A stretch of 64,000 bases of DNA, from assembly GCF_022605165.1 (NCBI RefSeq), contig NC_063078.1:124001-188000 (forward strand). Reading direction: 5' to 3'. Below the pieces are notes generated by a model. The model had not been told where the DNA came from. It was given only the letters and a program-made list of their open reading frames with translations, and did not search any database. This document shows positions 24,202 through 38,419 of the stretch, in pieces. A program made the position numbers and the translations under genes. The stretch comes from Purpureocillium takamizusanense. Lineage: Eukaryota > Ascomycota > Sordariomycetes > Hypocreales > Ophiocordycipitaceae. Positions within the stretch are counted from its first letter, which is position 1. Every line of letters begins with the position of its first letter.

Positions 24202-26681
24202 GCCCGAATCTATACAGGAGTAGATGGAAATGCCACTCTTGTCGCTGCCTAGAAAGGGGGGGGGAAGGGGCGTCGCTAGCCGGACGGAGAGCGTTCTTTG
24301 TGTGTCCGGCGGCTCGTTTCGACGGGGAATAAGAGGAAACTTGTGACGGCCTGCACTCCGAGTCGTCGGGTCGACGAGACTGGGCCCTTTGAGAGGCAGG
24401 GAGCAGGTTCGGCGCCGGGAGAGGAGATGGGCTAGCTCGATGCTGTGTAGCACTGGCTGGAGGACAGCTGCTGTTTTTGGGGTCGAGGAAGCCGGCCGGG
24501 GGAGTGGAGGGGAGGCAGGTGCAGACAGACGTGAAAGGGGTCAGTCGGTCGGTCCTGGTCGCCTCTGGGATCTGAGGCGTCGCTGAGTGGTTGATAACGG
24601 CGGCTCGCCCCGGTTCGTGGTGCACCCTTGCCCTGGGTGTTTCTTTCTGTCACTTTCGTGCTCGTGCTGCACTGATGCCGCGCTCCAGGCGAGCTGAGCA
24701 GACACGTTCGCTAAGGGGGATGACGCCCGCCGTCGTGCAGGAAGTCTGGCGTTGAAGTCGCGGAAAGGTGGTCGCGACGCAGAGGGGGGAAATTATTCAG
24801 AAAAAATACTAAGTGGTTGACGTCTGAAGTCTAAGAGAAGAAGAGAAGGGAGTGGGGGAGAAATCGACCAGGCCGTTCGCGGTAGGTTGCTGTGCGTCCT
24901 GGTTTTGGGTATGGAGGCTTGCAGTATGTCTGCCGAGCGTTGTGGCTGCTCCGGAGTAGATGGGTTGCGGACGATGCCTCTTCCGGGAACGGCGTTTTGG
25001 GAGAAATTCCGCCGCGGTCGTGTCGCTCCCGGGTCTAAACGCCGCGGAACCCAGGAAAGAGAAAAAGGGTTCAAAAAGAGGTAGCAGACGGAAATGGAGG
25101 AAGAGGATGGAATGGGTTCAATGAACCAAATCCAAAAGAAGTATAAGGACGTACGTGGGCGTGCGTGCAGGAGGGGGGAAAACGCAGCCTAGACAGGCTC
25201 TTGGGCTTCCTCTCAACGCTGGTCCGGCCCAGTCCTGTCACCGGGCTCGACTCTGTCTCTAAACACAGCTCAGGCGACGGCTCGCGTCACTGGGCTACCG
25301 ATGGGTTGGAGGGTACAGTAGTGTACCTCTTGTCGGGCTGGCCGTAGGTAGAGAAGGTCTCGAGTCGTCCAAAGTTTAAACACCGCGCGTCCACATTCAC
25401 ATCTGGCGCAGCTGATGCCCAAGCTGAATTGGCACGGTGTCCCGTCTGCTCGAGTCCGCCTGGCGATTCTCGTCGTCCTTGAGCCTTGCTTGCTCTGTTC
25501 GCCGGATTGTCGCGATGTCGGCGAGATGAATCAGTACGATGCGTGACTCAAGAGGATAAACGGCGCTTAAAGTTTGCTTTCGTCTGGAGTTGTAGGTTGT
25601 TGGGTGCTCCGCGCCAGAGTTGTAAGCTTCTGGCCGTCCGACGTCTTGTCTCTGTGTCTCGCCTCTGCGCGCGTCTGGCTTGCTGACGCCCGCGGTGTCC
25701 AAGACGGCTGTCTGACGACGAGAGGGGGGAAGGGGGGGGGGGCCACGGGGCGCGTTATGGGTGCAGGTGTGCGTGCGTGTGAAGCCTCTCGACATGTCTG
25801 TCGACCGGCAAGCAGCAAGACGCAATGTATATATCTTGTCCCCGTCACTTCCCACTTTTCGTGGCCCTCCCGGGGTCCTGGTCTCTGTCCCCTCTGGGGC
25901 ACGACAATCCACGGCTAGCCTGCGCGCGACTTGGCAGCAAGTCAAGGTCAAGCTCTGCTCTACTCTGCACTTGCTGCCGCTGCTGGGGGGTGCAGCGTGC
26001 CCTTTGAGTTTAGCGTCCTGGATGGGGCATGGCAGGTTGGCAGGCGCAGGCAGGCAGGCAGGCAGGCAGGGCATGGGCTTGCGACGGCATCGCGCTCCCT
26101 CGCTCGCTGGGTGCGTGCGTGTGTGGGCTCTTGCTCGCCTGCCATCTCGTCATTGCTGCCATTCTGTTCGCCAAACGCACACCCGCCTGCTTCGCGAGGT
26201 ACTCGTGCACTGTGCGCGGCCGGCTCCAGGCCCCGTCTGCGAGTACAGTGTACCGTCCGGCTCGAGGGCCTCGACATCCATCGCCCATCCATGACAGCCT
26301 GCGCCGGCCGGACTAGCAGCTTCAACAAGCTGCTAGCTCGGAAGGGCTGAAGAGGGACCCAGCGATGGGGCGACTCGACCGGGCCAGGGGTGTGGGTGTG
26401 TGTCTGTTGGCTCCAGGCCTGCCTGGCCTGGAACCAGGAGCTGGGACGACCGACGCCAGGCCCTCGTGCTGGGGATGGGACGGCATGACTGGGGGCCTGG
26501 ATCGGACTGCCTCTGCTGCTTGTCAGAAGGCGTGCCACTCTCTCTGCAGGCACGAGAAGCGCCGCCAGCATGCCTCGAGATGCGGGCGTTCGCCTGATCG
26601 ACCCTCGTGCTCTTTGCAGAGTTGCCAAGCCTTTGGTCTTTGCACTCTGCCTGCCGGTCTCCTGCTCCTCTCCCTCTCTCA

Positions 26682-26697
26682 CTCTCTCTCTCTCTCA
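26682..26697. repeat. CT dinucleotide run
   Basis: Alternating CT tract in pyrimidine-rich, gene-free DNA. Confidence 0.75.
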
Positions 26698-29600
26698 CTA
26701 TCTCTGCCTCTCTCGCCCTCCACCCCCCATCCTCACCTCTCTAGGCTCGGAGCCATGGAGCCTACCCTCCCCTCCTCCCGGAAGAAGCACACAAGCAAGA
26801 ACGCACGCACCACGGACGGCGGCACCCTCCACAAACCGGTGACCCTCTCGAGTCTCGACGGGGCCAAGGGGTGTGCGCGTGTGTGTGGGCTGCCTGGGAA
26901 AAAGGGGGGGCGTCAACTAAAGGACGGGGGTGGATGGGTGGATGGATGTCGTTTTTAGCCCGGGGTGTGTGGAGCTGCGTGCGTGCGTTTCCTCTGCTGG
27001 GCCCGTTCTGGGGTGGTGGTTGGAATCAGCGATGGGCGAGGGGCTCTCACTGACAGGCGGCAGAGAGCGGCGCGTGCTCTGCGCTCCCTAGCCCGCGATT
27101 GCTGGTGTCGCCGCTGAGATTTCGAGATGCGTAGGCGGTGGGGAGGAATGCGTTGCTGCGCGCGCGCAAAAAAAAAATGTCTTCCCTTTGCTTTGCAGCG
27201 ACGACGCAACCATTTCGCACCCACCCCTCCCTCAACTCACATTGTGCAGGCTTGCCATGCCCTGCCGCGCAAGCACGAATCTCTCGTTGGCCCTGGTGCC
27301 CTCGTAAAGCTCCTCGACTTGGTCGCAGGGCCCCCGTGCCAGGGGTGCCAAGATGAGCCAGACGAGGCATTGCTAGCTAGTTCGTGCATGTGCCGTAGTC
27401 GGTTTGAATTGCTGCAAGTCCTCGATACACCAGATGGATGGCCCATGGATCTTGCTCGTCGTCCCTGCCGTCTTTGTTGCAAGGGGCGGCGGCAAAATAA
27501 TCTGCCAGCTATGAAAATGCGAGAATGCGAGAATGCGGCCAGGATTCGTCAACCAGCTCGTTGCACCGCCCAAGGCCAGCCAGACTCGGTCTCATATGCG
27601 CCTGTCCCGACCCCCGTCTTCACGCCTCATTGACATGCCTACCTATTCTCCAGCGGCACGACCATCAGACTCGATATCACAGTGCGGCCTGGGCCTGTGC
27701 AGCGTGGACAATTCGGAGAGTCTCAGACCCGCAAAGGGCTAGTCCGGCGCATATCAAAAATGGTCCATGGTTGTTGGGAGCTGGTATTAGTAGAGACCGC
27801 CAAATTGAAGCGCGCCTCGCTGCCGAATTACAAGCCACCGAGTCAGCTCACGAAGCTGCAGGTCATGGCTTATGTCAATAGCGGACCAGAGAGACACCTG
27901 ATTGATGCTGATTGTCTTGATCCCGGACAAGCTCGTGCTTCGCCGCCGTCAGATTGGTCTTCGGTGAATGGCCTATTTCGGCTTTCCATAATCATTTACC
28001 TGGTAGCGTCCACAGCTGCGCTGCGGCCGCCCACCCCGAGTGCTCCATGCCTTAAGGCGAGCTTCTCGTTGAGCGGTTGACCTTACTATCCGACAACATC
28101 CCGGGGCTGCTGGCGGGACACCTGTATGAGGTGCAGGAGGAGCCCTCGAGACCTATACGGGTGCTCTCGTACATACGTATGTGCGAAGTGCTTCGTGCGT
28201 TCCGATCCCAACGACGGCCGGCCAACGGCCTCTCGTTTCCTCAGCCGCACCATGTGCGTCTTTTCCAGGGCCGGATCCGCGCCCGCCAGAGGGAGCCCGG
28301 GCCAGCGACTGGCACTTCCGCTGTGCTCGAGTGCCGGTGCCGGTGATGTGCGTGGGCTGGCGAGTATTATTTTTGTCCCTGCAATGGTGCCTGTATTGCT
28401 ACTCCCCCTGGTCGGTGTGCAGTTGATCGCAGATCTGGGCGAGCCTGATACATCATGTTGTCCCGGGTCCGCCCACTCGTAGATTTTCAGCGTTACTACT
28501 GTCTCCCTTTGTGTGACCGCTGAGCGGTTCTCGGGACCGTAATCCCGGTTCGAGCGCCCAGCGCCGACAGCCTGGGAAGGCTTTGGACCCCAGAAAATCA
28601 ACAGCCCAGCGAAGCCTCCCGTCAGCCGGGTCGCCGCCGCACTGTCAGTGACAGATCCTGGGCGCCCCCCGAACGCCAGGCCGGGTCCCGGTGACGGTCT
28701 TTGGGTAGAAGGTGACCCAGCGCCATCAGCCGCCGCCATCGACGGATAAGCTCAGCCATGCCGACCCAACACTTGGGGACGTTGGCGCGAGGCGTTTCCA
28801 GCCTCAGCCGCATGTGAACGTCCTCTGGCCGGGGGTGGGGTTGACCTGGCCATCCTTGAGGCCCCTCAACCCTGACCATGTTTGGCCGCATTCTTTCTTC
28901 ACGTTGCGCGGCGTGCTCGAGACGAGGATGATAGGACGCTGCGAAAGCCCGGTGCGAGGTCGGCTCTCGCTGTCGGTCCTCCATGGCTGATATTGTCTGG
29001 ACATTTGCCCTCACACCTCCTCAATAGCTTCCATATCCCTGGACCGATCCGGCTAGCGAGCTCATCTCTGCCAATGAGACGAGTGTCAAATGATCGGCTC
29101 CAGGGGGATGCCCTGTTTGCAGCGCACAGAGCGCGTCCCCGGCACCAGCGCTGTCTCTGGCGGTTGGTGCCCCCGGGCCCGTTATGAAAGCCGCGTCACA
29201 GGCATGCTGGCATCGCGCACAAACTTGTTCAGGGCACGGTGCAGTGGTGTCAAGATCTTGCGTTAAGTGGAGGTTTGGCGTGCGCGGTCCGAAGCACAGG
29301 CATGGTTTAGGGAGAGCCGAAGGAGAGGAATGGAGAGTGCTGTGGTAAACGACTCTGCCACCCAGACAGCGATGTCTTGGAGGCAGCAAACAAGCGAGCA
29401 GGGGTACCGACCACTGCCGCTTGGATCAGACGGCCCGGAGAAAGTCGAAACGTTGTCTTCGAGGCACTTGTGCATGGCACTCCGCACAGGATCGGGTACA
29501 ATGCACATGGGACGCACAGGGCTTGCCGCTGATGATCACTCGCACAACGACGCCAGCGTGTCAGGCAGCCCAAGGACGGACTCGAACGGCGATCTTGCCT

Positions 29601-32438
29601 CACGCGACGGTGCCTCGGATGAGCGCAGTCGCCAGCGGCGCGCGCTAGATGTCCGCTCCCGCCAAGGGGCCGTGTCTGGATGCGCCTTCGGTGTCGTGCC
29701 ATGCAGAGACCACGCGGGATCATCTCCAGCGCACGTTTGTGAATGGAGGGATCGCCTTGTGGCTGTCCTCAGCGTTTCGTGTCTCTGGCTCCCGACAGAG
29801 GGCCTCTTACCCACACCGGCACGTTCAAAGTGACTTGTCAATCTGCAGCCATAGCGGGCGACAACTTCTCAGACTTGAGGGTCGGTAACTGAGCCCAGGC
29901 ACCGCCGTGCTGGTCCCAACATGATAAGTCTCAGGGGTGGAGACCGATTCCGGTGGACCTCCGGGCATGCCTTCGGGCAACACCAAATACTCGTCCGGAT
30001 AAGGCACGGCCGCGCAGGGCAGCAGCATGCAGTGCTCGCCAAACCAGGCAGCTTCGACATCTTCAGGCATTTCGGGTTTCGTTGTTGAGCAGGCCTGGCT
30101 CCGCATGCTCCCGAACCCTCCAATGCACGCAGTAGGGACCAACGGCGACCCTCGCCGGGCCGGCTTGCAGTGCACACATGGCCCAGCCCAGCAGAGCGAC
30201 GAGTACAAGCGACGGGTACTTGCCAAAGGTTGCGAATCAGCTTCGAGCAGGCCCGGACCAGGATAGGCAGAATGCCTTCCAAGGAATTGGCTCAAAAAGC
30301 AATTGTCTCGCCATGGTAGCACATGCATCCGGTCAACGGGCTTCGAAAGAGACGCCAATGGCGCTCCGCTCCGTTGTCTGGGGTGTGGTGTGCTCGCTCT
30401 GCAGGGTGGTGCGGAGCCCTTGTGGTTGGAGCTTGGAGGTGGCAAGGGGGTGTGTCTCATGGAGGCCCTGGGCCCGGAAGTGAAAAATAGCTAACTCGTC
30501 CAGCTCGTGCGTGGATGCTTCGACAAAGAGCCGTTTTCCCGCGCAAACGCGGCTACTGCCACTCAGAACGTCGAGCCCACTCAGAGCGGCAAGACCGGCC
30601 GAGCTGCAGCGGATGCTGCTCAATGTCGGCACCTTGTGCCGCTCTGCTTCCGCTGCCCGTTCGAGCCCGGGACTCTCTCAATGTTTGTTGAGAAGGGCGG
30701 TGGTGTCAAAGGCGAGTGGCTTGCCCCCAGCAGGGGCAGCTCGAAAGCCCCAAGCCCAGCCAGACCCTGGTTCTCCTTGCTGCACCACGAGTGGTAGATT
30801 GCCGACATGCGCGTCCCCCACAGTCAAGAGGGTTCGTCGTCTTGGAACAGCCACCGCGCTTGTGTTGGCCTGCCTCCTCATGGGCGGGCTGGGCTACGGT
30901 TGAGCGCTACGCCGCATCCAGCGGGATGGTGTGCGGGCGACAAGCGCTGGCAGCGTGACCATGCGACGGTGGCTGCTCGCACCACAGCGGTATCTTCCGC
31001 TTTGCGGCTGTCGAGAATGCACGCCTCCGCCGGCCACCAGCCTCACCCGTGGCCGGCTGGCAGCTAATCGAAATGGGGACTAACCTGGAGCGGAGGGGGG
31101 CTACTTGTGTCGCGCGGGGAACAGAGTTGACAAGCCGGGGGAGCGTTTGGAGACAAGCGCAGGCAGTGTCTCGAGTCAGCTTGTGGGGAGTCCCCTACTT
31201 CTGACGGCCTAGCCAACAACACTGCGGACCAAGGTGGTCCTTAGCATCTGGTCTAGAGACCGCCTTCTATTGTCTCCCAAGTCCACTTAGTTGCGAATGT
31301 CATTGACGAGGTTTGATTGACGCCACTCCTGCAGGTCGACACCGCTACCGTCCGACATCAGCCGTGAGCTCGGAATAGTCGCGGATGAAGAGACGACGAG
31401 TATATTGAAGCCCCGGCCGGGCCAGCTTACCTCGACTGTCAGGTCGCACAACGTCCTTATGCCGATGCCAAAGGCAAGTCAGCGATTCGCCTTGGTTCCC
31501 AAGTCCCCATACATTGCCGCACATTGGGCTCCAAAGGATTGTAGCAGCAGACGGAGTCGAAGCAACATCGATGCCCCTGGTCGGAGACGACAACCTCGTG
31601 AGGAAGACGTATGGTTTCAAAGGGGAAAGGAACCGGCGCCGCAAGAAGCGACGCTGGAGCAGCTGGCGTTTGTTCGCAGCACCTTCTATCTTGATGTGCT
31701 GCACCTTCGGGAGCAGGTCGCGAGGCCACCCGTGTCTGCTCGCCATGGCCTATCGTGAAGGGTTGCGTATTCTATCTGTTGCAGTGTCATCCCCTCCCTC
31801 GACCTGGCCAAAAGGGAAATGCAACAGTGAACTCGGGGGGCGCAAAGCCACACTGCGGAGGTGGAGGCCAGGGTTGAAGCAGGGAGTGAAATGGCGTTGG
31901 GGAACCCGCATGTTGGGGTTGGCTTGGGAAGCAGCCACGGCGATCGCCACCAGCCATCCAGGGCGAGAGCCGCGCTGGGGTCCCGCTCCGGGCGTCAGAG
32001 ACGTCTGGTGTGCTTCGAATGGTCGTCATCGTACAGGAAGAGTGACTGTGGGCGTCTGCGGCACCTGTTCTCGATGAGCAAGGCTGCGAAGGAGATGCAT
32101 GTACTGTACTTCGTGCATGTTGCTGGTAGACAGGCCAGCGCCTGCCGCACAACCGGCCCCGATGCGAAGGAGGGGCTGGGTTCAGGCCACGGCTCGACGT
32201 GCCTGATGCCGCTGATCCTTTGGTTCGTTCCGTGCCTCAGCATCGGCAGACGAAGTGCGCGGTGCACAGTAGCATTCGGGGTCTGGGTGGGAATCAAGGT
32301 CCTGACGAACGAGGCATGTGTGAATGTACTGCACTGGCGTGGCCAGCCCGTCGCAAGCGTTGCATCGCGCATCAGACCGGGATGGGGGTTGTTGGGTATT
32401 GCAGCAACCCCGCCAATCTCAGTTGCAGTGGTGTAACG

Positions 32439-32452
32439 CCCCCCCCCCCCCC
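32439..32452. repeat. C14 homopolymer
   Basis: Fourteen consecutive C in gene-free DNA. The length may be affected by sequencing error. Confidence 0.85.
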
Positions 32453-34574
32453 AAACGGTCTTGCCGGGCCCAGGAAGCGGGGGCTGTCAGACACAGGACG
32501 AGCAGGAGCCGAGTCGGAGCAGTGAGGATCTTGGTTTTGAAGGAGCACGCCAGATTGCCAGCCCGAGGCGGCAGATCTCGTGCGCATCGATGGAGGTGCG
32601 GACAAGCAAGGTTCCAAGTAAAAAAAACTGGCGACCAACGCCGCGACGGATCCGAAGCTGCCCCCTCTCGAGCCAGGGAGGCAGGCGCCAATGCACTGCC
32701 AACCAGGTACTTCGGAGGTTCGATTCGATGGGTGCTTTTCGACTGCATGCATATCGCAAGTGGTCGCTCCTGACGCATGTTGCAGTGCAGTCATGGGGGG
32801 CAGGAGCGACTGGAAAGACTTGCCTGCGTCAAGGCAGGAGCACGGCCAATCCAACTCCATGCGGCGGCAACCACGAGCCAAGTCTTGACTCTCAGGAAGG
32901 TGCGTGACGTCGATAGCACACCACCCAGCACATGCCATACTGTCCAGTGCTTCGTATACTCCTGCCACCTCCGGCGCTCCTTCCCCGGACCCAGGCCATG
33001 GTAGCTGGATGGCGGCCTGGCCTCGCTCCTCTGCCTGTTCCATCCTGTTCACACCTTCTCAGCTTCCAAAAATTGACCCGGCCTCCGGCCCCGGGTCGAG
33101 ACAGCAGCACTTTACCTTGTACGGGCAGCCCGGACCACGGCTGGGCCTGGCCTGTGAGGCGGTCAGTGCACGAGCAGCGGGCTCTATCGGGATTTGACTC
33201 TGGCACGACGTGCATTGCCATCTATGCCCTACGTGCAATCTACCTGCCTTCCAGGTTGCTGACCTATGGGCTCGCACCGCTCGGCACACGACAATAGGAG
33301 GCCCTGCATTGAAGGCGCAAAAACGCCAACACGTGCTGTCTCTGCTGAAGATGCAAAAGTCTGGGCATGCACCATCTCAAGCCCCCTCATCAGTGTTGCT
33401 CATCATTGCACCCAACCGTCTTCCTGACACGCCTGGCCCCCTGGCCCTTGACGAGATGACCTGCTGACGGACATTGAATGCCGACTCCCTGCAGCAACCG
33501 CATTGCTGCTGCTCATCGCGCGGCTTTCGATCGCGGCGGCTCCCAGCCCCAGGTCCAACAAATCTCTGCCTGCATGAGCTTGGGCCCGTTTCTGCTGCAG
33601 GACGCCTGCTAGCATGGCATCACACACACGCTGAACGATGCAACATTCAGCCCCGATTCCGAAGAAGGCAAGGTGTCATTTACCGCCTTCGTTAGGGCAA
33701 TCGCCTGCGGGCGCGGTTGAAAGCGATGGAAAGCCCAGATCGCCCGGCGCTCGAGCCAAGTCAGTCCCCTCGACCACGCCAGCCGCAGCTCCGAAAGGGA
33801 AGCCCCCAAAGGGGTGTGTCGTGTCCACCCGGCTGGGGACGATTAAGCGTCCTGTCCTGCCTGCACCGTCCGAGGCTAACACGGCGAACGATCTCGCCAA
33901 CCTTATTAGATGAGTAGATGGAGAACCTGGCGGGTCCCTCGATGCATCCCCTCGCGCACGACACGCAATGCCCCATCCCTGCCAGGCCAAGCCACTGGGC
34001 CCCACGGTGGGACAGTGTTGCACAAGCGATCCCCGGTGGCCCATCTGAGCGAGAAATGGATAATATCTTGGGCATTTGATTGGGCTGGGCCGTGGATGGC
34101 GATTCCGCCCTCTCGGGACCAGTGCTACAGTACCTTGCTTGGTCGTCCTAATCGACGTTGTGCGCAGCGACCGACACCCGCTGCGACAGGATCAGAACCG
34201 GCTACTCGACCGCGTGACTACAAGTCCAAATTGCCGTCTATGCTCCCTCCGTACTGTTTGTGCGGCCGTCCCGCGCTTGACTCGCTCTGGCCCAGACGGA
34301 GTAGCATGCAAATTCGGCATGTTGTGCGACGACCCCCCCAGAGCGGAATCGCTCGCCTCCCCACAGACCCTGCGTGCCATCTCATGTCAGCTGTCTGGCG
34401 GGCCCCCCTCCGTCACTGAACACAGAACCCCATGATGCCGAGCCTGCCGGATCAGTGCTGCCGTCGGCGGGCTTCTCGTTGAATGTACGAGGTACAGGTC
34501 CCGCGTGAATACGGGCGTCTTTCCCCAAAGCACGACACAAGAATTGATTCGCCCGCTCCGACGTTCCTCGCCGT

Positions 34575-34596
34575 CACACACACACACACACACACA
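34575..34596. repeat. (CA)11 dinucleotide repeat
   Basis: Perfect CA run in gene-free DNA. Confidence 0.9.
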
Positions 34597-37500
34597 CCGA
34601 CGCCAACACGCGCGACGCGCGACGTCCACGCCTCATGGGACACCACCAGGTGCAGCAGAGACGCCCCCAGAGCGGGCTAGCCTGGGGCGAAGGGGGAGGG
34701 CTGGAGCCAGACCGCCGTCATTCAAGGGCGTCCCCTAGCACAATGCAGCCAGCGGCACCTCGGGGCCAGCTCAATTGCGCCAAACGGCACTGAGAGGACC
34801 AGAGGATGGCCCCTCCGCGCACGTGGAGTGGCGTCTTGGCTCCTGGTGCGGTACAAGGTAGTAAAAAGAGGGGTGTGGGCGTGGGCCCAAAGCTGGATGG
34901 CGGGCGGCAGAGCTGACGAGGGGAGCGGAGCATGGCATGGTACTGTCTGGCCGCTGGCATGGGATGGTTTGCGCCTTGGAGGCTTTCGAAGTTGTTTGCC
35001 CAACACGACCCACTTTCAACGGGCCGGCAGCCAGGCGAACCCGAGCACGTCCAAGGGGCGTCTTGTGCCAACTTCAAAGACACGGTTTATTAGCCGCGGC
35101 GAGGGCATGTGTGTAAGTGCTGTGCTCACACTCCACTGTTGCCCATGCTTGCCCTCTGCGGACTGGAGCTGATGTGACGGCCATGCGAGACGGAGCGCTG
35201 CGGGCGCTCTATTCGCTCACTCGAAACACGGCGGCAGTCTGAACGACGATCCCCTCCTACTGCCGGCGGAGGATACCGCACTTGACCACTTCTCGTCGCC
35301 ACTGTGATAGGTAGCTCCACACGAAGCGCACAACATGCAGCCGTCAACCATGGGCAGGTCTGGGAGACTCCGGGCACGACCGGCTACCGTGCCGTGCTGA
35401 GGCGGCAAGTCTCCATCCCGAGCGGGAAGGCTAAATACAAGCACCAAAGACATAGGGTACTAGTATTCTGCAGAGCATCTGGACTGTTCAGAGCCGGCCG
35501 CGTCAAAGGGGTCTTACATGCATGCTCTCTCCCTAGCCCAAAGGAAGGCAAATGACGCCCTCGTGGTAACTACGACCCGTTGGCATGCTTCTCTGCGGGA
35601 CGTTCAAGTACTGCACTATTGCATCATAACAAGACGGACGTGTGCATACGCCAACAAGACCAGTCACTCACATGCTGTGAGTCTATACATATGGTCTGTG
35701 CTAATGTCCAGCTCAAGTGATCTATCCACATTATGCGACCGCCCGACCACAGCCAAGGTGGACCAAAATCGGCTTGCATCACCCGCCTTCATTTCAATCT
35801 GGGGTCCGCGCGGATCCCGGGCGGCTGGTAGGCTTCTCGAGCTGCGGCGCCCTCGGCTCCCGGGCCAGGGGACGGCCCAGGGTTGACGGGCAACGGCTCA
35901 CTTCGACCCTGTGCACTCATACATGCAGGTCCTCCTCAACTTCATATCATGATTTACTCGACTTCACTGCTTCATATCCCGTGAGCAGCATGTCACTTAT
36001 GGGTGTGATGGCCGCACGCGCACCAGAGACGCAGGGATCAGCATCGCATGGCCCAGGCAGGAGTCGCGCCTAGACGGCACGGGGCGACACGTCCAGGGCT
36101 ATTCAAGGTGGATGAAGGCATCAGCACTGCGGTGTGAGGGGCCCTTGTTTGTTTGAATTCGGATGGCCAAAATATGTGCTGGTTGCGCATGGCAGACGCA
36201 TGCTGCTTTGCTTTTTGTTCAACGGCAGTCTCTGACACTAATACCGTGGCCCCCGTCGACCTGTTGCTTTTGCATTGCCGCCACGGCCGACCATGCCGCG
36301 ACGCACTAAGACTCTGACAGAACTTTTCATACAAGCGCTTGGGCTGCCTCGTGGCAGGGTCTTGGGCGCCTTACAAACACCCTGTCGCTGCCAGTTCAAT
36401 GGGACGCGACAGCCACTTTGAGTCCAGCCGTTGGGGAAGGCGTTCTTTAGTGCGGCGCCGAGACAGCCGTCGCCGCCGCCCACCCGCTGCCGCAGCAGCA
36501 TTGAATCAGCGGGAAGCGGTCTTGCTCGGGGCTAGCGTTCCGCCATTCTTCCTCGTTTGCCAGGTAATCACTTGCTGGGAAGAGCTTGACAGTCGATGAT
36601 GTGGACGCGGATGGGCAGCCTCTCGTTGGTGGGATAAGCCCAACCCAGCCTCTTTGATTTTGGCAGAGCGCCCTGAGCCGGTGGCACTCTTTCAACCTGG
36701 TCGTGGCGTATGGACAGTTTACCGGGTCACCGATCGTGGCGCCTGCGTCTTTTTACGGCCAGTTCCAGTGGCAACAATGGTGGTCGTGGAGAGAAGGGGT
36801 TGTGTCAACGTGCGTTCTTGAGCTTATGGAAGGGTTGAACACGGCCAAGTCAAAGCAGCGCGCCCGCCTACGGGACCCGGTCTCAAGGCAGATAGATGCC
36901 AATACGGGCTTTTCCGGGGCCGCGAGGCAAGACCACGCGAGCCACCATTGTGCCCGAGCGCCACGAAGCCCGAAGCCCCTCCAGTACCTGGACGGGACGG
37001 CTTCCGGTTGAGCGCCTGGCTTTGCGAGTGAAAGCTCTGACTCGAGCGCACATGCGTACACACGAAACCTGCAACGACTCCGCTCACCCATTCGCGAGCA
37101 TGAGTCCGGGTGCCGGCCAGCCGCGGGTTGAGTGCCTGACTGTGGTCCGAGTGGCCCGGGAGGGGGGCCGAAGCCCGAAGTCCCTGTGTCGCACATGGTC
37201 GTCGCTGGAGGCCAGACATTGATGGCCAGCTTGGCGAGGCGCGAGGCGAGGGCTCTCGTCCTACACTGTGCTGTAAGCTCGTGTCGAGCGTCTTGCACTC
37301 GCGACTGACGACACTATGCTCTATGGCGGGCCTGGTATATGAGACAAGGGTATTTGGCCATACAGAGCACGTCAAACACGGAACCGCAAGATATCAACAC
37401 AACGTGTCAGTAGTGGTTGTCCCGTGTCGTTGTTACAGTGTCGCAGCATGGGCCCATGCGGACACTGGATCTGAGTTCGAAGCCTAGGAGCTTACGCTTG

Positions 37501-38403
37501 AGGCATACCCGCGGATTAGATATGGGAGAGGCAGTCTTTCTCTTTTGTGTCGGGCCAGTGTTATATGCCAGAGGCGGTGGGAAGCGGGACGGCCAGACGG
37601 TGGCAGCCTAACCCCCTTACTATCCTAGCGCGTTTAACTCTGGCGGCTCCCTTGGCGGTAGGTAGAGACCATGGCAGACCATGTTTCAACTTGTGATGTC
37701 CAGTGAAGTGGTGGTGTTCAGTGTGGTCTGGGGCGCACCAGCTCACTGTGAGGATGAAAGGGGTAAACGAGGAGTCCATCGCTCTGCGGATGCAGGACTG
37801 AACAAGTGTGAAGAGAGCGCTCGTCGTCTGCGATCGAGGTACGCATTCCCGTCGTACCGACAGATACCTGGTCGATTCGGAGTTACCTGGCGTTCGCCAG
37901 TCTGGCTGCGATCCCTCCTCGACTCTCAGACGGCAAGGGCGACCACACCGCCGAGGTAGAGCCACGCTCGCTGCTCCCAAAAAAGGGGGCGAGGCTCCCC
38001 GGTCGATTTTCTTCATGTGAGCCCAAAGACGAGCTCCTTTCTGAGTTCTGTTCTGGTACCTGTGCCGCGCGGGGGGCCGGCCTCGACGTCGGCCCCCTCT
38101 TGCACCAACAAAGCGTCGTCGTCGTCACGCCCTCGCCCTTTATCTCTCGTTGGGCGTGCTTGGCGGACCCGTGGGCAGAGGTCGGTCGATTCATGTCGCC
38201 GCGCGCGCGCAGCCTTGGGCTCCGGCAGCCGGGGGCAGCAGGGAGACGAGGGAGAGCCGCGTCATGGAGGATGTGGTTGCGTTGTGGAAAGGTTATATAG
38301 GGTATTTGAGCGTAGAGTGTTGACTTTGGTGAGAATCGCGAAGGGAAAGCCGGTACGCGGCGGTGATTTAACGAGGTCGTATCGGGGCCTGGCTGGGTAG
38401 GAA

Positions 38404-38419
38404 GGGGGGGGGGGGGGGG
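38404..38419. repeat. G16 homopolymer
   Basis: Sixteen consecutive G, about 0.6 kb beyond the 3' end of malate synthase. The exact length is uncertain for technical reasons. Confidence 0.85.

Noticed and set aside
28540..28560. CCCGGTTCGAGCGCC resembling a tRNA T-arm
   Set aside because: There is no matching acceptor stem, D-arm or anticodon arm on either side.
29825..30460. Minus-strand frame of 211 codons with a somewhat protein-like second half
   Set aside because: No family recognised and no splice or start support. It is kept only as a remark under the gene-free block.
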